Assembly (NCBI GenBank): GCA_963750535.1
Contig: CAVVRF010000040.1
Span: 117,627-181,626 of the forward strand
Source: JAKFWF01 sp963750535
GTDB taxonomy: Bacteria; Pseudomonadota; Alphaproteobacteria; Rhizobiales; Hyphomicrobiaceae
Length of the DNA stretch: 64,000 nt
Direction: 5' to 3'
Position 1 is the first letter of the stretch. Every line of letters starts with the position of its first letter. Of this stretch, positions 1 through 8,748 are shown one piece after another. The position numbers were made by a program, and so were the translations under genes. The notes beneath the pieces were generated by a model that saw nothing but the letters and a program-made list of their open reading frames with translations, did not search any database and was not told the origin of the DNA.

Positions 1-397
1 CGCGGCTGCGCTGCGAGACCGGCTTCACGGCCGTGGTTTCGTCGACCCAGTCGCCCTGGTGGTCGCCGTAGACCCCGACGGTCGACAGGTAGCCGAGCCA
101 GGCACGATCCCTGGCAGCGGCGATATCGCCGGTATGATGGCGCAACAGCGGATCGCCTTGCGCGCCAGGCGCCGCCGAGACGACGAGGTGGCTCGCCCGC
201 GCGATCGCCTCGGCCAGAGCAGTGGACGGCGCCATGCCGTCGAACATCACCGCGTCCCAGCCCTGCGCCGCGATGCGCTCGCAGCCCGCCGCGCTGGTGG
301 CGGTGCCGGTGACGCGCCAGCCCTGCGGCGCGAGTAGGCGGGCGAGCGCGCGTGCCGAGTAGCCCATGCCGACGCACAGCAGCCGATGATCGTTCAT
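1..397 (-). CDS. NAD(P)-binding SDR/epimerase-like protein, partial (C-terminus off the left edge)
   Basis: The reverse strand from 397 reads MNDHRLLCVGMGYSARALA, an N-terminal Rossmann motif (GMGYSA). About 100 residues on comes YLSTVGVYGDHQGDWVDE, the active-site neighbourhood of extended SDR/YeeZ-type proteins, with Tyr in the SDR catalytic position. The gene runs out of the window after about 132 residues. Its ATG (395-397) overlaps the TGA of queG (394-396), so the two are translationally coupled in the fzlA-queG-SDR direction. The family includes NAD-dependent epimerases and reductases; the substrate cannot be read from this fragment. Confidence 0.75.
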   Translation of the reverse strand, partial: MNDHRLLCVGMGYSARALARLLAPQGWRVTGTATSAAGCERIAAQGWDAVMFDGMAPSTALAEAIARASHLVVSAAPGAQGDPLLRHHTGDIAAARDRAWLGYLSTVGVYGDHQGDWVDETTAVKPVSQRSR

Positions 398-1512
398 GTC
401 GCGTCCTCCAGCCATTCGCGGCGCACGTCGCTGTCGCTTTCCCGCGCCAGATGCAGCGTGCGCAGCGCCTCGCGGCGTGCCGGATCGGCGAGCCGCAGCA
501 GTGCCCACGCCGCCATCGCTCTTACCAGCGGCGAGGCATCCCGGGCCAATCGCTCGACCTGCGGCAGCAGGGACCCGTCGCCCGAGTTGCCGGCGGCGAT
601 CAGGCAGTTGCGGATGAAGCGATCGCGGCCGGTGCGCTTGATCGGCGTGCCGGCAAACCGCCGCCGGAACGCGGCGTCGTCAAGAACGAGAAGGTCGGCG
701 AGCGGTGGGTTGTCGGCCTCCGGCCGGGCGGCGAGCCGCGCCTCGCGGGCCGTTGTCGCGAACTTGTTCCACGGGCAGACGGCGAGGCAGTCGTCGCAAC
801 CGAATACGCGGTTGCCGATCGCCGCGCGAAACTCCGCCGCGATGTGACCCTTGTGCTCGATCGTCAGGTAGGCGATGCAGCGGCGCGCGTCGAGCTGGTA
901 GGGGGCGGGGAAGGCGGCCGTCGGGCAGATGTCGAGGCAGCGCCGGCAGGAGCCGCAGTGGTCGGCTTCGGGCGGATCGGCCGGCAGCGCGGCGGAGGTC
1001 AGGATTGCGCCGAGGAACAGCCACGAGCCGTGCTCGCGGCTGACGAGGTTGGTGTGCCGGCCCTGCCAGCCGATGCCGGCGGCGGCGGCAAGCGGCTTCT
1101 CCATCAGCGGCGCGGTGTCGACGAACACGCGCGCGTCGGCGCCGGCATCGGTCAGCAGGCGGGCGAGCTGCTTCAGCCTGCCCTTGATGACATCATGGTA
1201 ATCCTTGCCCTGCGCGTAGACCGAGATCGCCCCGCGCCGCCGGTCGGCAAGTGCGGCGAGCGGATCGTGGCCGGGCGCATAGGACATGCCGAGCATCAGG
1301 ATCGACCGCACCGGTTGCCACAGCGCCTTCGGATCGGTGCGGCGGCTCTCGTGCGCCGCCATCCAGTCCATGTCGCCGTGCCGGCCCTCGCGCAGGAATT
1401 CGGCGAGGCGCTCGCCGGCGGCGCCGATGCGATCCGGCGTCGTCACTCGTGCTGCCGCGAAGCCGAGATTGCGCGCGGCCTCGACAAGCTGCGATTTCAG
1501 CTCGGTGCTCAC
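394..1512 (-). CDS. queG: Epoxyqueuosine reductase QueG
   Basis: QueG reduces epoxyqueuosine to queuosine in tRNA, the last step of queuosine synthesis, in the cytoplasm, using cobalamin and two [4Fe-4S] clusters. The 372-residue protein has the conserved VDTAPLMEK motif (about 131-139) with the family's catalytic Asp. It has two ferredoxin-like cysteine sets, CGSCRRCLDICP (about 186-197) and CDDCLAVCP (about 239-247). A HEAT-like C-terminal stretch (PLVRAMAAWALLRL) follows, as in characterised QueG. Length is normal. It lies downstream of the fzlA-like gene on the same strand and its stop overlaps the next start. Confidence 0.95.
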   Translation of the reverse strand: MSTELKSQLVEAARNLGFAAARVTTPDRIGAAGERLAEFLREGRHGDMDWMAAHESRRTDPKALWQPVRSILMLGMSYAPGHDPLAALADRRRGAISVYAQGKDYHDVIKGRLKQLARLLTDAGADARVFVDTAPLMEKPLAAAAGIGWQGRHTNLVSREHGSWLFLGAILTSAALPADPPEADHCGSCRRCLDICPTAAFPAPYQLDARRCIAYLTIEHKGHIAAEFRAAIGNRVFGCDDCLAVCPWNKFATTAREARLAARPEADNPPLADLLVLDDAAFRRRFAGTPIKRTGRDRFIRNCLIAAGNSGDGSLLPQVERLARDASPLVRAMAAWALLRLADPARREALRTLHLARESDSDVRREWLEDAT

Positions 1513-1534
1513 CTGCCGCCGCCATCAATTGAGT

Positions 1535-2239
1535 TCAGAAATCGAGGTCGGTGTAGGCGACCGGCGGCGGCATGCCGGGCAGGCGGTCGGCCAGCAGCGA
1601 CTGGAACGCGCGGCGCGATTTCACCCGCACGTACCACAGCTTGGCCAGTTGATACTCCTCCCATGGCACCTCGCCGAGATAGTCGGCCACCGACAGATGC
1701 GCCGCCGCCGCCAGATCGCAGAAGCTCATCTCGTCGCCGGCCAGCCAGCGCCGCTGATCGGCCAGAAAGCTGATGTAGCCCAAATGATAGCGCAGGTTGC
1801 CGCGTAGCGCCCGCAGCAGCTCGACATCCGGCGTGGCGTGCGATTGCGCGGCCGGTCCGCTGGCGTAGCGGCCATAGACCTTCTCGGCAAGCAGCGGCTG
1901 CGTCACCTCGCGATTGAGCTTGCCATGGAACCAGTCGACCAGCCGGCGAATCTCGGCTCGATCCTCGGGCGAACCGGGAAGCAGCTCGATCGTGCGCGGA
2001 TCGCGCTCGGCGAGCTCCGCCTCCTCGGCCAGGAACTCGTAGATCGAATAGGCGCCGCACAGCACGACCCCGCCGGCAAGCTCCAGGACCGGCAGCTCGC
2101 CCGCAGGATTGATCGCCAGGAAGGCAGCGCGCCGCTCCCACGGGCGCTCCTCGACGAGCGTCGGTTCGATCCCGAGCTCGGCAAACGCCAGCCGAATCGA
2201 GCGGGAGAGCGGGCATAGGCGGAATTGCGTCAGCTTCAT
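1535..2239 (-). CDS. fzlA: GST-fold protein resembling the cell-division factor FzlA
   Basis: This 234-residue protein has a thioredoxin-like N-domain (MKLTQFRLCPLSRSIRLAF) and an all-helical GST C-domain (DEMSFCDLAAAAHLSVADYL). It ends in PPPVAYTDLDF. From family knowledge, the alphaproteobacterial FtsZ-binding protein FzlA is a GST homologue of about 230 residues whose conserved acidic/aromatic C-terminal tail contacts FtsZ; the tail here fits that pattern. The neighbour uppP, which recycles the lipid carrier for cell-wall synthesis, gives a cell-envelope context. A plain glutathione transferase is the alternative. The start at 2239 gives the normal N-terminus. The assignment to FzlA rests on remembered similarity. 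Confidence 0.75.
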   Translation of the reverse strand: MKLTQFRLCPLSRSIRLAFAELGIEPTLVEERPWERRAAFLAINPAGELPVLELAGGVVLCGAYSIYEFLAEEAELAERDPRTIELLPGSPEDRAEIRRLVDWFHGKLNREVTQPLLAEKVYGRYASGPAAQSHATPDVELLRALRGNLRYHLGYISFLADQRRWLAGDEMSFCDLAAAAHLSVADYLGEVPWEEYQLAKLWYVRVKSRRAFQSLLADRLPGMPPPVAYTDLDF

Positions 2240-2446
2240 GCGGCCAGTCGGATTGAGTGATGGCTATGTGAACCTTGCCGTAACCACATCCTCGATGTTG
2301 CTACGTCCGTGCATCTGCCTCGGCAGCGGATTCTCGCTACACAATAGCAGCGATCCATGGCGTCAGGTTGTCCGATCGCAATTTATGAAATTCTGCTACA
2401 CGACTTGCGCTGATTCACGGGGACACGTTTTCGGGGACATTAGATC

Positions 2447-3247
2447 ATGCAGACCTGGCAGGTCATCTTCCTGGGCCTTCTCGAGGGCGCGACCGAGTTC
2501 CTGCCGGTGTCCTCGACCGGGCATTTGCTGCTCGCAGAGTACTTCCTTGGCGTCAAGTCGACCGGCCGCACGTTCGAGGTGCTGATCCAGCTCGGCGCCA
2601 TCCTGGCAATCCTCAGTGTCTATTCCGGCAAGCTGGTGCGCATCCTGCTCGACCTGCCGAGCGATGCGCGCAGCCGCCGCTTCGTGCTGGCGGTGCTGGT
2701 TGCGTTCCTGCCGGCAGCGGTGATCGGCGCCACCCTGCACAAGTTCATCAAGGGCGTGTTGTTCGAGAGTCCGATGACCGTGTGCCTGGCGCTGGTGATC
2801 GGCGGCTTCATCCTGCTCGCCGTCGATCGAATGAAGTTCGAGGTGAAATATCACGATGTCATGGACCTGCCGGTCCTGACCGCGCTCGCCATCGGTTTCT
2901 TCCAGTGCCTCGCGATGATTCCCGGTGTCTCGCGCTCGGGCTCGACGATCGTGGGCGCGATGCTGCTCGGCACCGACAAGCGGACCGCGGCCGAGTTCTC
3001 GTTCTTCCTCGCCATGCCGACGATGGCCGGTGCCTTCGCCTACGATCTCTACAAGAACTATGCGATCCTGAAGCCGGAGGACGTCTCGACCATCGCACTG
3101 GGGTTCGCCGTCGCCTTTGTCGCTGGCGTGGTCGTGGTGCGCTACCTGCTCGATTATGTCAGCCGGCACGGCTTTGCCCTGTTCGGCTGGTGGCGCATCC
3201 TGGTCGGCGGCGCCGGCCTCGGCGCGCTCGCCGTTCTCGGCGGTTGA
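2447..3247 (+). CDS. uppP: Undecaprenyl-diphosphatase UppP/BacA
   Basis: This integral membrane phosphatase converts undecaprenyl diphosphate to the monophosphate lipid carrier for peptidoglycan and other glycans. The 266-residue sequence carries both BacA signature motifs: EGATEFLPVSSTGH at 13-26 and PGVSRSGST at 159-167. It has several hydrophobic helices, including LVIGGFILLAV and VAFLPAAVIGAT. The ATG at 2447 follows GGGGACATTAGATC, and the upstream region carries two direct GGGGACA copies (2419-2425 and 2433-2439) of unknown meaning. It is divergent from the fzlA-like gene across about 200 bp. Confidence 0.96.
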   Translation: MQTWQVIFLGLLEGATEFLPVSSTGHLLLAEYFLGVKSTGRTFEVLIQLGAILAILSVYSGKLVRILLDLPSDARSRRFVLAVLVAFLPAAVIGATLHKFIKGVLFESPMTVCLALVIGGFILLAVDRMKFEVKYHDVMDLPVLTALAIGFFQCLAMIPGVSRSGSTIVGAMLLGTDKRTAAEFSFFLAMPTMAGAFAYDLYKNYAILKPEDVSTIALGFAVAFVAGVVVVRYLLDYVSRHGFALFGWWRILVGGAGLGALAVLGG

Positions 3248-3322
3248 CGCTGGCTCGGCAGCACGCGACACTCCCGCCCAAGGGACCTGGTCTCAAGAGA
3301 TCCCGAGCCGGCGGAGGAGCGA

Positions 3323-4318
3323 ATGGCCATTCGATCAGTCATTGTGGGCCTGGCGTGTCTCGTCGCGGCGGCGGCCGGTTGCGGCGGCGCCCGCGCCGAG
3401 GCGAGCAAGGTGCGGGCGGCGAAGCAGTTCGGGCTCGGCTATGTCCAGTTCACGATCATGGAAGAGCGCCGGCTGATCGAAAAGCACGCCAAGGCGGCGG
3501 GGCTCGGCGACGTCACTGTCGAGTGGGCGACGTTCCGCTCCTCTGACGTGATGAACGACGCGCTGATCTCCGGCAATGTCGACTTCGTGTCGCTCGGCAT
3601 CCCGGGCCTGCTGACCATCTGGGACCGCAGCAAGGGACTGCTCGACGTCAAGGGCGTTGCCGGCCTCAACGCCCTGCCGCTGGTGCTGATGGTGCGCGAC
3701 GACAGCATCAAGTCGCTTGCCGACTTCAACGAGAAGCACAAGATCGCGGTGCCGGCGGTGAAGATCGCGCTGCAGGCGATCCTGCTGCAGATGGCGGCGG
3801 AAAAGGCATTCGGCGTCGGCAACCACGGCAAGCTCGACCCGCTGACGGTCACCATGGCGCATCCCGACGCCACGATCGCGATGATCAGCGGCAACAAGGA
3901 CGTCACCGCCAACTACACGACGCTGCCTTTCCTCGCCCGCCAGGCCAAGACGCCCGGCATCCGGCCGCTGCTGACGGCCAACGACACCATGGGCGGCCCG
4001 TTCTCGTTCAACGTCATCGCCGCAACATCGAAGTTCCGTACCGACAATCCGAAGCTCTTCAAGGCATTCCGCGACGCGCTGGAGGAAGCGACGGCGCTCG
4101 TCAACGCGGACAAGCAGGCGGCCGCCGAGATCTACATCCGGGTGGCAAAGGACAAGGCGCCGGTGGAGGAGATCGTCGCCCTCCTCGACCGGCCCGGCAA
4201 CCAGTTCACCACCAAGGTGCTGTCGATTGCCCCGATGATCGATTTTCTCGTCCGCACCGGCAGCTTCAAGAACAAGCCAGCGAGCTACAAGGACCTGCTA
4301 TTCCCGGAGGCGCAGTGA
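3323..4318 (+). CDS. NMT1/SsuA-type ABC importer, substrate-binding protein
   Basis: This 331-residue periplasmic binding protein belongs to the NMT1/THI5-like group that serves sulfonate, nitrate, taurine and thiamine-precursor importers. A hydrophobic signal segment (VIVGLACLVAAAAGC) is followed by ARA-EA, so either lipoprotein processing at Cys or signal peptidase I cleavage is possible. Typical family motifs are NDALISGNVDFVSLGIP and the hinge stretch ANYTTLPFLARQ. Its TGA (4316-4318) overlaps the GTG start of the ATPase gene. The ligand is not determinable; no sulfonatase or monooxygenase gene sits beside it. Confidence 0.9.
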   Translation: MAIRSVIVGLACLVAAAAGCGGARAEASKVRAAKQFGLGYVQFTIMEERRLIEKHAKAAGLGDVTVEWATFRSSDVMNDALISGNVDFVSLGIPGLLTIWDRSKGLLDVKGVAGLNALPLVLMVRDDSIKSLADFNEKHKIAVPAVKIALQAILLQMAAEKAFGVGNHGKLDPLTVTMAHPDATIAMISGNKDVTANYTTLPFLARQAKTPGIRPLLTANDTMGGPFSFNVIAATSKFRTDNPKLFKAFRDALEEATALVNADKQAAAEIYIRVAKDKAPVEEIVALLDRPGNQFTTKVLSIAPMIDFLVRTGSFKNKPASYKDLLFPEAQ

Positions 4319-5124
4319 AACCATTGCCGATCCCCACGCCGCTGCTCGAGGTACGTGGCGTCACGCTGCAATACAAGACCAAGGACCACCTCGTCACCGC
4401 CACCTACCGCGTATCGTTCGACGTCATGCAATCGGAGCGCTTCGTGCTGCTCGGGCCGTCGGGTTGCGGCAAGTCGACCCTGATGAAGGCGGTCGGCGGC
4501 TACATGACGCCGACCGAGGGCACGATGACACTCAAGGGCAAGACGATCCGCCGGCCGGGTCCCGACCGCATGATGGTGTTCCAGGAGTTCGATCAGCTGC
4601 TGCCGTGGAAGACGGTGAAGAAGAACGTGATCTTCGCGCTCGAAGCCTCCGGCAAGATGCGCGGGCGCGAAGCCGAGGCGAAGGCGATGGAGGCGATCGC
4701 CAAGGTCAACCTCAGCAAGTTTGCCGACAACTATCCGCATACGCTTTCGGGCGGCATGAAGCAGCGCGTGGCGATCGCGCGGGCGATGGCGATGGAGCCC
4801 GACATCCTGCTGATGGACGAGCCGTTCGCCGCCCTCGACGCGCTCACCCGTCGCAAGATGCAGGACGAGCTGATGCAGCTGTGGGCTGACACGCGGTTCA
4901 CCGTGCTGTTCGTCACCCACTCGATCCCCGAGGCGATCCGGATCGGCAGTCGCATCCTGCTGCTGTCGCCGCATCCGGGGCAGGTGAAGGCCGAGCTCAA
5001 CAGCGACGGCGAGGATCGCGTCGACCCGGTTCTGGGACAGAAATTGTCCGACCGGATCCACCGCATGCTGTTCTCCGACCAGGTCGAGCAGACCGTCGCT
5101 CCGGGAGGGCGCGTCCATGACTGA
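4315..5124 (+). CDS. ABC importer ATP-binding protein (SsuB/TauB type)
   Basis: This 269-residue cytoplasmic ATPase energises the importer encoded by its neighbours. Walker A is GPSGCGKST (47-55), the ABC signature is LSGGMKQR (144-151), and Walker B is ILLMDEP (164-170), followed by the H-loop in FVTHSIPEA. The start is GTG at 4315, inside the stop of the binding-protein gene and preceded by GGAGG at 4306-4310. The 3' end overlaps the permease start (5117) by 8 bases. The tight SBP-ATPase-permease order is typical of SsuABC/TauABC-like systems. Confidence 0.94.
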   Translation: MKPLPIPTPLLEVRGVTLQYKTKDHLVTATYRVSFDVMQSERFVLLGPSGCGKSTLMKAVGGYMTPTEGTMTLKGKTIRRPGPDRMMVFQEFDQLLPWKTVKKNVIFALEASGKMRGREAEAKAMEAIAKVNLSKFADNYPHTLSGGMKQRVAIARAMAMEPDILLMDEPFAALDALTRRKMQDELMQLWADTRFTVLFVTHSIPEAIRIGSRILLLSPHPGQVKAELNSDGEDRVDPVLGQKLSDRIHRMLFSDQVEQTVAPGGRVHD

Positions 5125-6004
5125 TACGACGAGCGGCCTGCCGGGCCCGGCTCCGCGGCCGGAGTTTTTCGCCAAGGGCGAGCTGACGAGCGACTTCGGG
5201 GTGGTCGAGAAACCGCTGACGCTGATCGAGAAGCTGTGGAACAACGGCGCGCTGCGCAAGACGCTGCTGCTACTGGCGCTCGCCGCCGGCTGGGAGCTCT
5301 ACGCGCGCCGGCTCAACAACCCGCTGCTGGTGCCGACGTTCGTGGCAACGCTCGAGGCATTCTGGGAGGCGATCGTCTCCGGCGAGCTGCCAGGCAAGGC
5401 AGTTAACTCGTTGCGGCTGCTGCTGCAGGGCTACGGGCTCGGCCTCGCGCTGGCACTGGTGTTCACCGCCCTGGCGATGATGACCCGGCTCGGCAACGAC
5501 CTGCTGGAGACCTTGACCTCGATGTTCAACCCGCTGCCGGCGATCGCGCTGCTGCCGCTGACGCTGATCTGGTTCGGGCTCGGCGACAAGAGCATTATCT
5601 TCGTGCTGGTGCACTCGGTGCTGTGGGCGGTGGCGCTCAACACCCACTCGGGCTTCCGCTCGGTGTCGAACACACTGCGGATGGTCGGGCGCAACTGTGG
5701 CCTCGGCGGCATCGGCTTCGTTACCAGGATCCTGATTCCGGCGGCGTTTCCGAGCATTCTGACCGGCCTCAAGATCGGCTGGGCGTTCGCCTGGCGCACG
5801 CTGATCGCGGCCGAGCTGGTGTTCGGCGCCAGCTCCGGCAAGGGCGGCCTCGGCTGGTTCATCTACGAGGCAAAGAACCAGCTCGAGATCCCCTCGGTGT
5901 TTGCCGGACTATTCACCGTGATCCTGATCGGCCTACTGGTCGAGAACCTGATCTTCCGCAATATCGAGCGGGTGACGATCCGGCGCTGGGGCATGCAGAC
6001 CTGA
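5117..6004 (+). CDS. ABC importer permease (SsuC/TauC type)
   Basis: This 295-residue inner-membrane permease has about six hydrophobic segments, for example LLLLALAAGWELYA, YGLGLALALVFTALAMM and VFAGLFTVILIGLLV. The cytoplasmic EAA-like loop (RNCGLGGIGFVTRILIPAAFP) contacts the ATPase. The first 55 residues are polar. It completes the importer started at 3323 and overlaps the ATPase gene by 8 bases. Substrate is unknown. Confidence 0.93.
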   Translation: MTDTTSGLPGPAPRPEFFAKGELTSDFGVVEKPLTLIEKLWNNGALRKTLLLLALAAGWELYARRLNNPLLVPTFVATLEAFWEAIVSGELPGKAVNSLRLLLQGYGLGLALALVFTALAMMTRLGNDLLETLTSMFNPLPAIALLPLTLIWFGLGDKSIIFVLVHSVLWAVALNTHSGFRSVSNTLRMVGRNCGLGGIGFVTRILIPAAFPSILTGLKIGWAFAWRTLIAAELVFGASSGKGGLGWFIYEAKNQLEIPSVFAGLFTVILIGLLVENLIFRNIERVTIRRWGMQT

Positions 6005-6055
6005 GACGGCCGGGCGGATCGAATTGCGGCAACAAGCTGCGCATGGAGGCATCGC

Positions 6056-6682
6056 ATGATATTGATCGGCCAATACAATTCGCCGTTCGTGCGCCGCGTC
6101 GGCATTGCCCTGACGCTCTATGGGCTGGCTTTCGAGCATCGGCCGTGGTCGTCGTTCAGCGACGCCGACAAGTTTCGCGCGCACAATCCGCTCACGCGCG
6201 TGCCGACGCTGATCCTGGACAACGGCGACGTGCTGATCGAGAGCCACTGCATTCTCGACTATCTCGACAGCCTGGTTCCTCCCGAGCGGGCAATGTTCCC
6301 GCTCGACGAGCCCGCCCGCCATCGAGCGCTGAAGGTCGCGGCGCTGGCTACCGGGCTCGCCGACAAGGCAGTCAGCCTGTTCTACGAGAAGCACCTGCAT
6401 CGGCAAATCTCGGACGTTTGGACCGACCGCTGCCGCACCCAGATCGCAGCGACGCTTGCGATGCTCGAGGCGGACCGCGCCGGCAGGGCTGGCGCCTACT
6501 GGTTCGGCGACCATATCGGCCACGCCGACGTTGCCGTCGCCGCCGCTCTGCGCTTCGCGACCGAGGCGCATCCGGGCCTGATCGCGATGCAGGACTATCC
6601 GGCTCTCGACGCCCATGCGCGGCGGCTCGAGGCGTTGCCGGCGTTCCAGTCGATCCAGCAGCCTTTCATCCCGCCGGCGTGA
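6056..6682 (+). CDS. Glutathione S-transferase family protein
   Basis: The 208-residue protein has a GST N-domain (MILIGQYNSPFVRRVGIAL) with the family's ITRVPTLILD-like cis-Pro segment (LTRVPTLILDNGDVLIES) and a helical C-domain containing HIGHADVAVAAALRF. It probably conjugates glutathione to an electrophile or acts as a disulfide/peroxide reductase in the cytoplasm; the substrate is unknown. The start is well supported by GGAGG at 6043-6047. It follows the ABC importer by about 50 bases and might be transcribed with it. Confidence 0.88.
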   Translation: MILIGQYNSPFVRRVGIALTLYGLAFEHRPWSSFSDADKFRAHNPLTRVPTLILDNGDVLIESHCILDYLDSLVPPERAMFPLDEPARHRALKVAALATGLADKAVSLFYEKHLHRQISDVWTDRCRTQIAATLAMLEADRAGRAGAYWFGDHIGHADVAVAAALRFATEAHPGLIAMQDYPALDAHARRLEALPAFQSIQQPFIPPA

Positions 6683-6890
6683 GGCAGGGTATTCGCGGCC
6701 CGGCCCGGCGATGCACGTAGCCAGGGTCGCCGCGGTGATGCCTGCTGCAACTGCAAGACCGGCATCCACGGCCGGGGTCCGGCGGATGCCCCATTTTTCA
6801 TCATGCATTGTTGATTCTTCCCGCCAATCCGCTATGTCACAACTCGCGCGAACCGTCATCGCGGGCGCGCAGCCGCAGGAGAACAACAAA

Positions 6891-7931
6891 ATGGGCTACA
6901 AGGTCGCTGTCGTCGGCGCCACGGGCAACGTGGGCCGGGAAATGCTGTCGATCCTCGACGAGCGGAAGTTCCCCGTTTCCGAGGTCCACGCCATTGCATC
7001 GCGCCGCTCGGTCGGTACGGAGGTCTCCTTCGGCGACAAGACCCTGAAATGCAAGGATCTCGAGACGTTCGACTTCGGCAAGGTCGACTTCGTGGTGATG
7101 TCGGCCGGGGGCGCCGTCTCGAAGGAGTGGAGCCCGCGGATCGGTGCCGCCGGGGCCCTCGTGATCGATAACTCGTCGGCCTGGCGCTACGACCAGGACG
7201 TGCCGTTGGTGGTGCCGGAGGTGAACGCGCATGTGCTCGACGAGTACATGAAGAAGAGCCGCCGCAAGAACATCATCGCCAACCCGAATTGCTCGACCGC
7301 GCAGATGGTGGTGGCACTGAAGCCGCTGCACGACGAGGCGACGATCAAGCGCGTCGTGGTTTCGACCTACCAGTCGGTGTCCGGCGCCGGCAAGGAGGCC
7401 ATGGACGAGCTGTGGTCGCAGACCAAGGGCAAGTACGTGCCCGGGCAGGAAGTAGCGGCCAAGAAGTTCCCGAAGGAGATCGCCTTCAACGTCATTCCTC
7501 ACATCGACGTCTTCATGGAGGACGGCTACACGAAAGAGGAATGGAAGATGGTCGCCGAGACCAAGAAAATCCTCGATCCGAAGATAAAGGTGGTCGCGAC
7601 CTGCGTGCGCGTGCCGGTGTTCGTTGGCCATTCGGAGGCGATCTATCTCGAGTTCGAGAAACCGATCTCGCCGGAGAACGCCCGCTCCATCCTGCGCGAG
7701 GCGCCCGGTTGCCTGGTCGTCGACAAGCGCGAGTCCGGCGGCTACGTCACGCCACAGGAGTGCGCCGGCGAGGATGCGACCTATATCAGCCGCATCCGTA
7801 CCGACGCGACGGTGGAGAATGGGCTGGTGCTGTGGGTCGTCTCCGACAACCTGCGCAAGGGCGCGGCGCTCAATACGATCCAGATCGCCGAGACCATCAT
7901 CAACCGCAATCTGATGAGCAAGGCGGCGTGA
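6891..7931 (+). CDS. asd: Aspartate-semialdehyde dehydrogenase
   Basis: Asd reduces aspartyl phosphate to aspartate semialdehyde with NADPH, feeding lysine/diaminopimelate, methionine and threonine synthesis. The 346-residue protein begins MGYKVAVVGATGNVGREML, with the NADP-binding GATGNVG motif. The catalytic cysteine is in NPNCSTAQMV (Cys134). GHSEAIYLEFE, containing the catalytic-site His, follows. The chosen ATG has a GCAGGAG ribosome site at 6875-6881; a longer upstream open frame to 6615 overlaps the GST gene and is not part of the protein. Confidence 0.96.
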   Translation: MGYKVAVVGATGNVGREMLSILDERKFPVSEVHAIASRRSVGTEVSFGDKTLKCKDLETFDFGKVDFVVMSAGGAVSKEWSPRIGAAGALVIDNSSAWRYDQDVPLVVPEVNAHVLDEYMKKSRRKNIIANPNCSTAQMVVALKPLHDEATIKRVVVSTYQSVSGAGKEAMDELWSQTKGKYVPGQEVAAKKFPKEIAFNVIPHIDVFMEDGYTKEEWKMVAETKKILDPKIKVVATCVRVPVFVGHSEAIYLEFEKPISPENARSILREAPGCLVVDKRESGGYVTPQECAGEDATYISRIRTDATVENGLVLWVVSDNLRKGAALNTIQIAETIINRNLMSKAA

Positions 7932-7946
7932 ACGGGTGCCGCCCCC

Positions 7947-7976
7947 GCCCTCTCCGCCAATGCCTGGCGAGAGGGC
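7947..7976 (+). terminator. Hairpin after asd
   Basis: GCCCTCTCCGCCA (7947-7959) pairs with TGGCGAGAGGGC (7965-7976) with one bulged base and a five-base loop, 16 bases after the asd stop and before the next start at 8009. There is no T-run, so it could be a processing or attenuating hairpin rather than a true terminator. Confidence 0.35.
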
Positions 7977-8008
7977 ACCTCAATCGGTAGGCTGACAGAG
8001 GAATTCCC

Positions 8009-8695
8009 ATGGCGAGCTACGTCATCGATCCGCCGCCGCAGCCGGCACTGCCGGTCGCCGGCTCGTCGCAACTGTTCCCGGTGCGGCGGCTCTACTGTGT
8101 CGGCCGCAACTATGCCGAGCATACGCGCGAAATGGGTTTCGACCCCGACAAGGAGCCGCCGTTCTTCTTCATGAAGACGCCCGATGCGCTGCGCACCGAC
8201 GGCAAGTTCCCCTATCCGCCGGGGTCGAAGGACGTGCACTGGGAGATCGAATTGGTGGTGGCGCTGAAATCCGGCGGCCGCAACATCAAGGCTGCCGACG
8301 CGCTGTCCCACGTCTATGGCTATGCCATCGCCCTCGACATGACGCGCCGCGACCTGCAGGGCGAGGCGAAGAAGACCGGCCGCCCGTGGGAGGTCGGCAA
8401 GGCGTTCGACGACGCGGCGCCGTGCACTGCGATCCAGCCGGCGTCGAAGATCGGCCATCCGTCGAAAGGTGCGATCTGGCTCGACCTCAATGGCGTGCGC
8501 AAGCAGACCGGCGACCTCGCGCAGATGATCTGGGATATTCCCTCGCAGATCGAGTATCTGTCCGGCCTGTGGGAGCTGAAAGCCGGCGACTTGATCTTCA
8601 CCGGCACGCCGGCGGGCGTCGGCGCGGTGAAGAAGGGCGATCACCTCAAGGGCCACGTCGACGGCGTCGGCGATCTCGACGTTACGGTGGTGTGA
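8009..8695 (+). CDS. Fumarylacetoacetate hydrolase family protein
   Basis: The 228-residue protein has the FAH fold signature CVGRNYAEH, a metal site with WEIELV (Glu79, Glu81) and ALDMTRRDLQ (Asp110), and the terminal FTGTPAGVGAVKKGD motif. The family covers Mg/Mn-dependent hydrolases and decarboxylases of beta-diketo acids, such as acylpyruvases, oxaloacetate decarboxylases and maleylpyruvate hydrolases; acylpyruvase-like is the closest by length. AGAGGAATTCCC before ATG 8009 is a good ribosome site. It lies 77 bases after asd and may be its own unit. Confidence 0.92.
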   Translation: MASYVIDPPPQPALPVAGSSQLFPVRRLYCVGRNYAEHTREMGFDPDKEPPFFFMKTPDALRTDGKFPYPPGSKDVHWEIELVVALKSGGRNIKAADALSHVYGYAIALDMTRRDLQGEAKKTGRPWEVGKAFDDAAPCTAIQPASKIGHPSKGAIWLDLNGVRKQTGDLAQMIWDIPSQIEYLSGLWELKAGDLIFTGTPAGVGAVKKGDHLKGHVDGVGDLDVTVV

Positions 8696-8748
8696 GCCGA
8701 TAGGTGTCGGAACCCTTCAGGGTCCGGCATCAACGAGCCAATCTCGGC

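Noticed and set aside
5933..6889. Minus-strand frame starting with an apolar segment upstream of asd
   Set aside because: MHDEKWGIRRTPAVDAGLAV looks membrane-like but continues as an antisense shadow of the GST gene.
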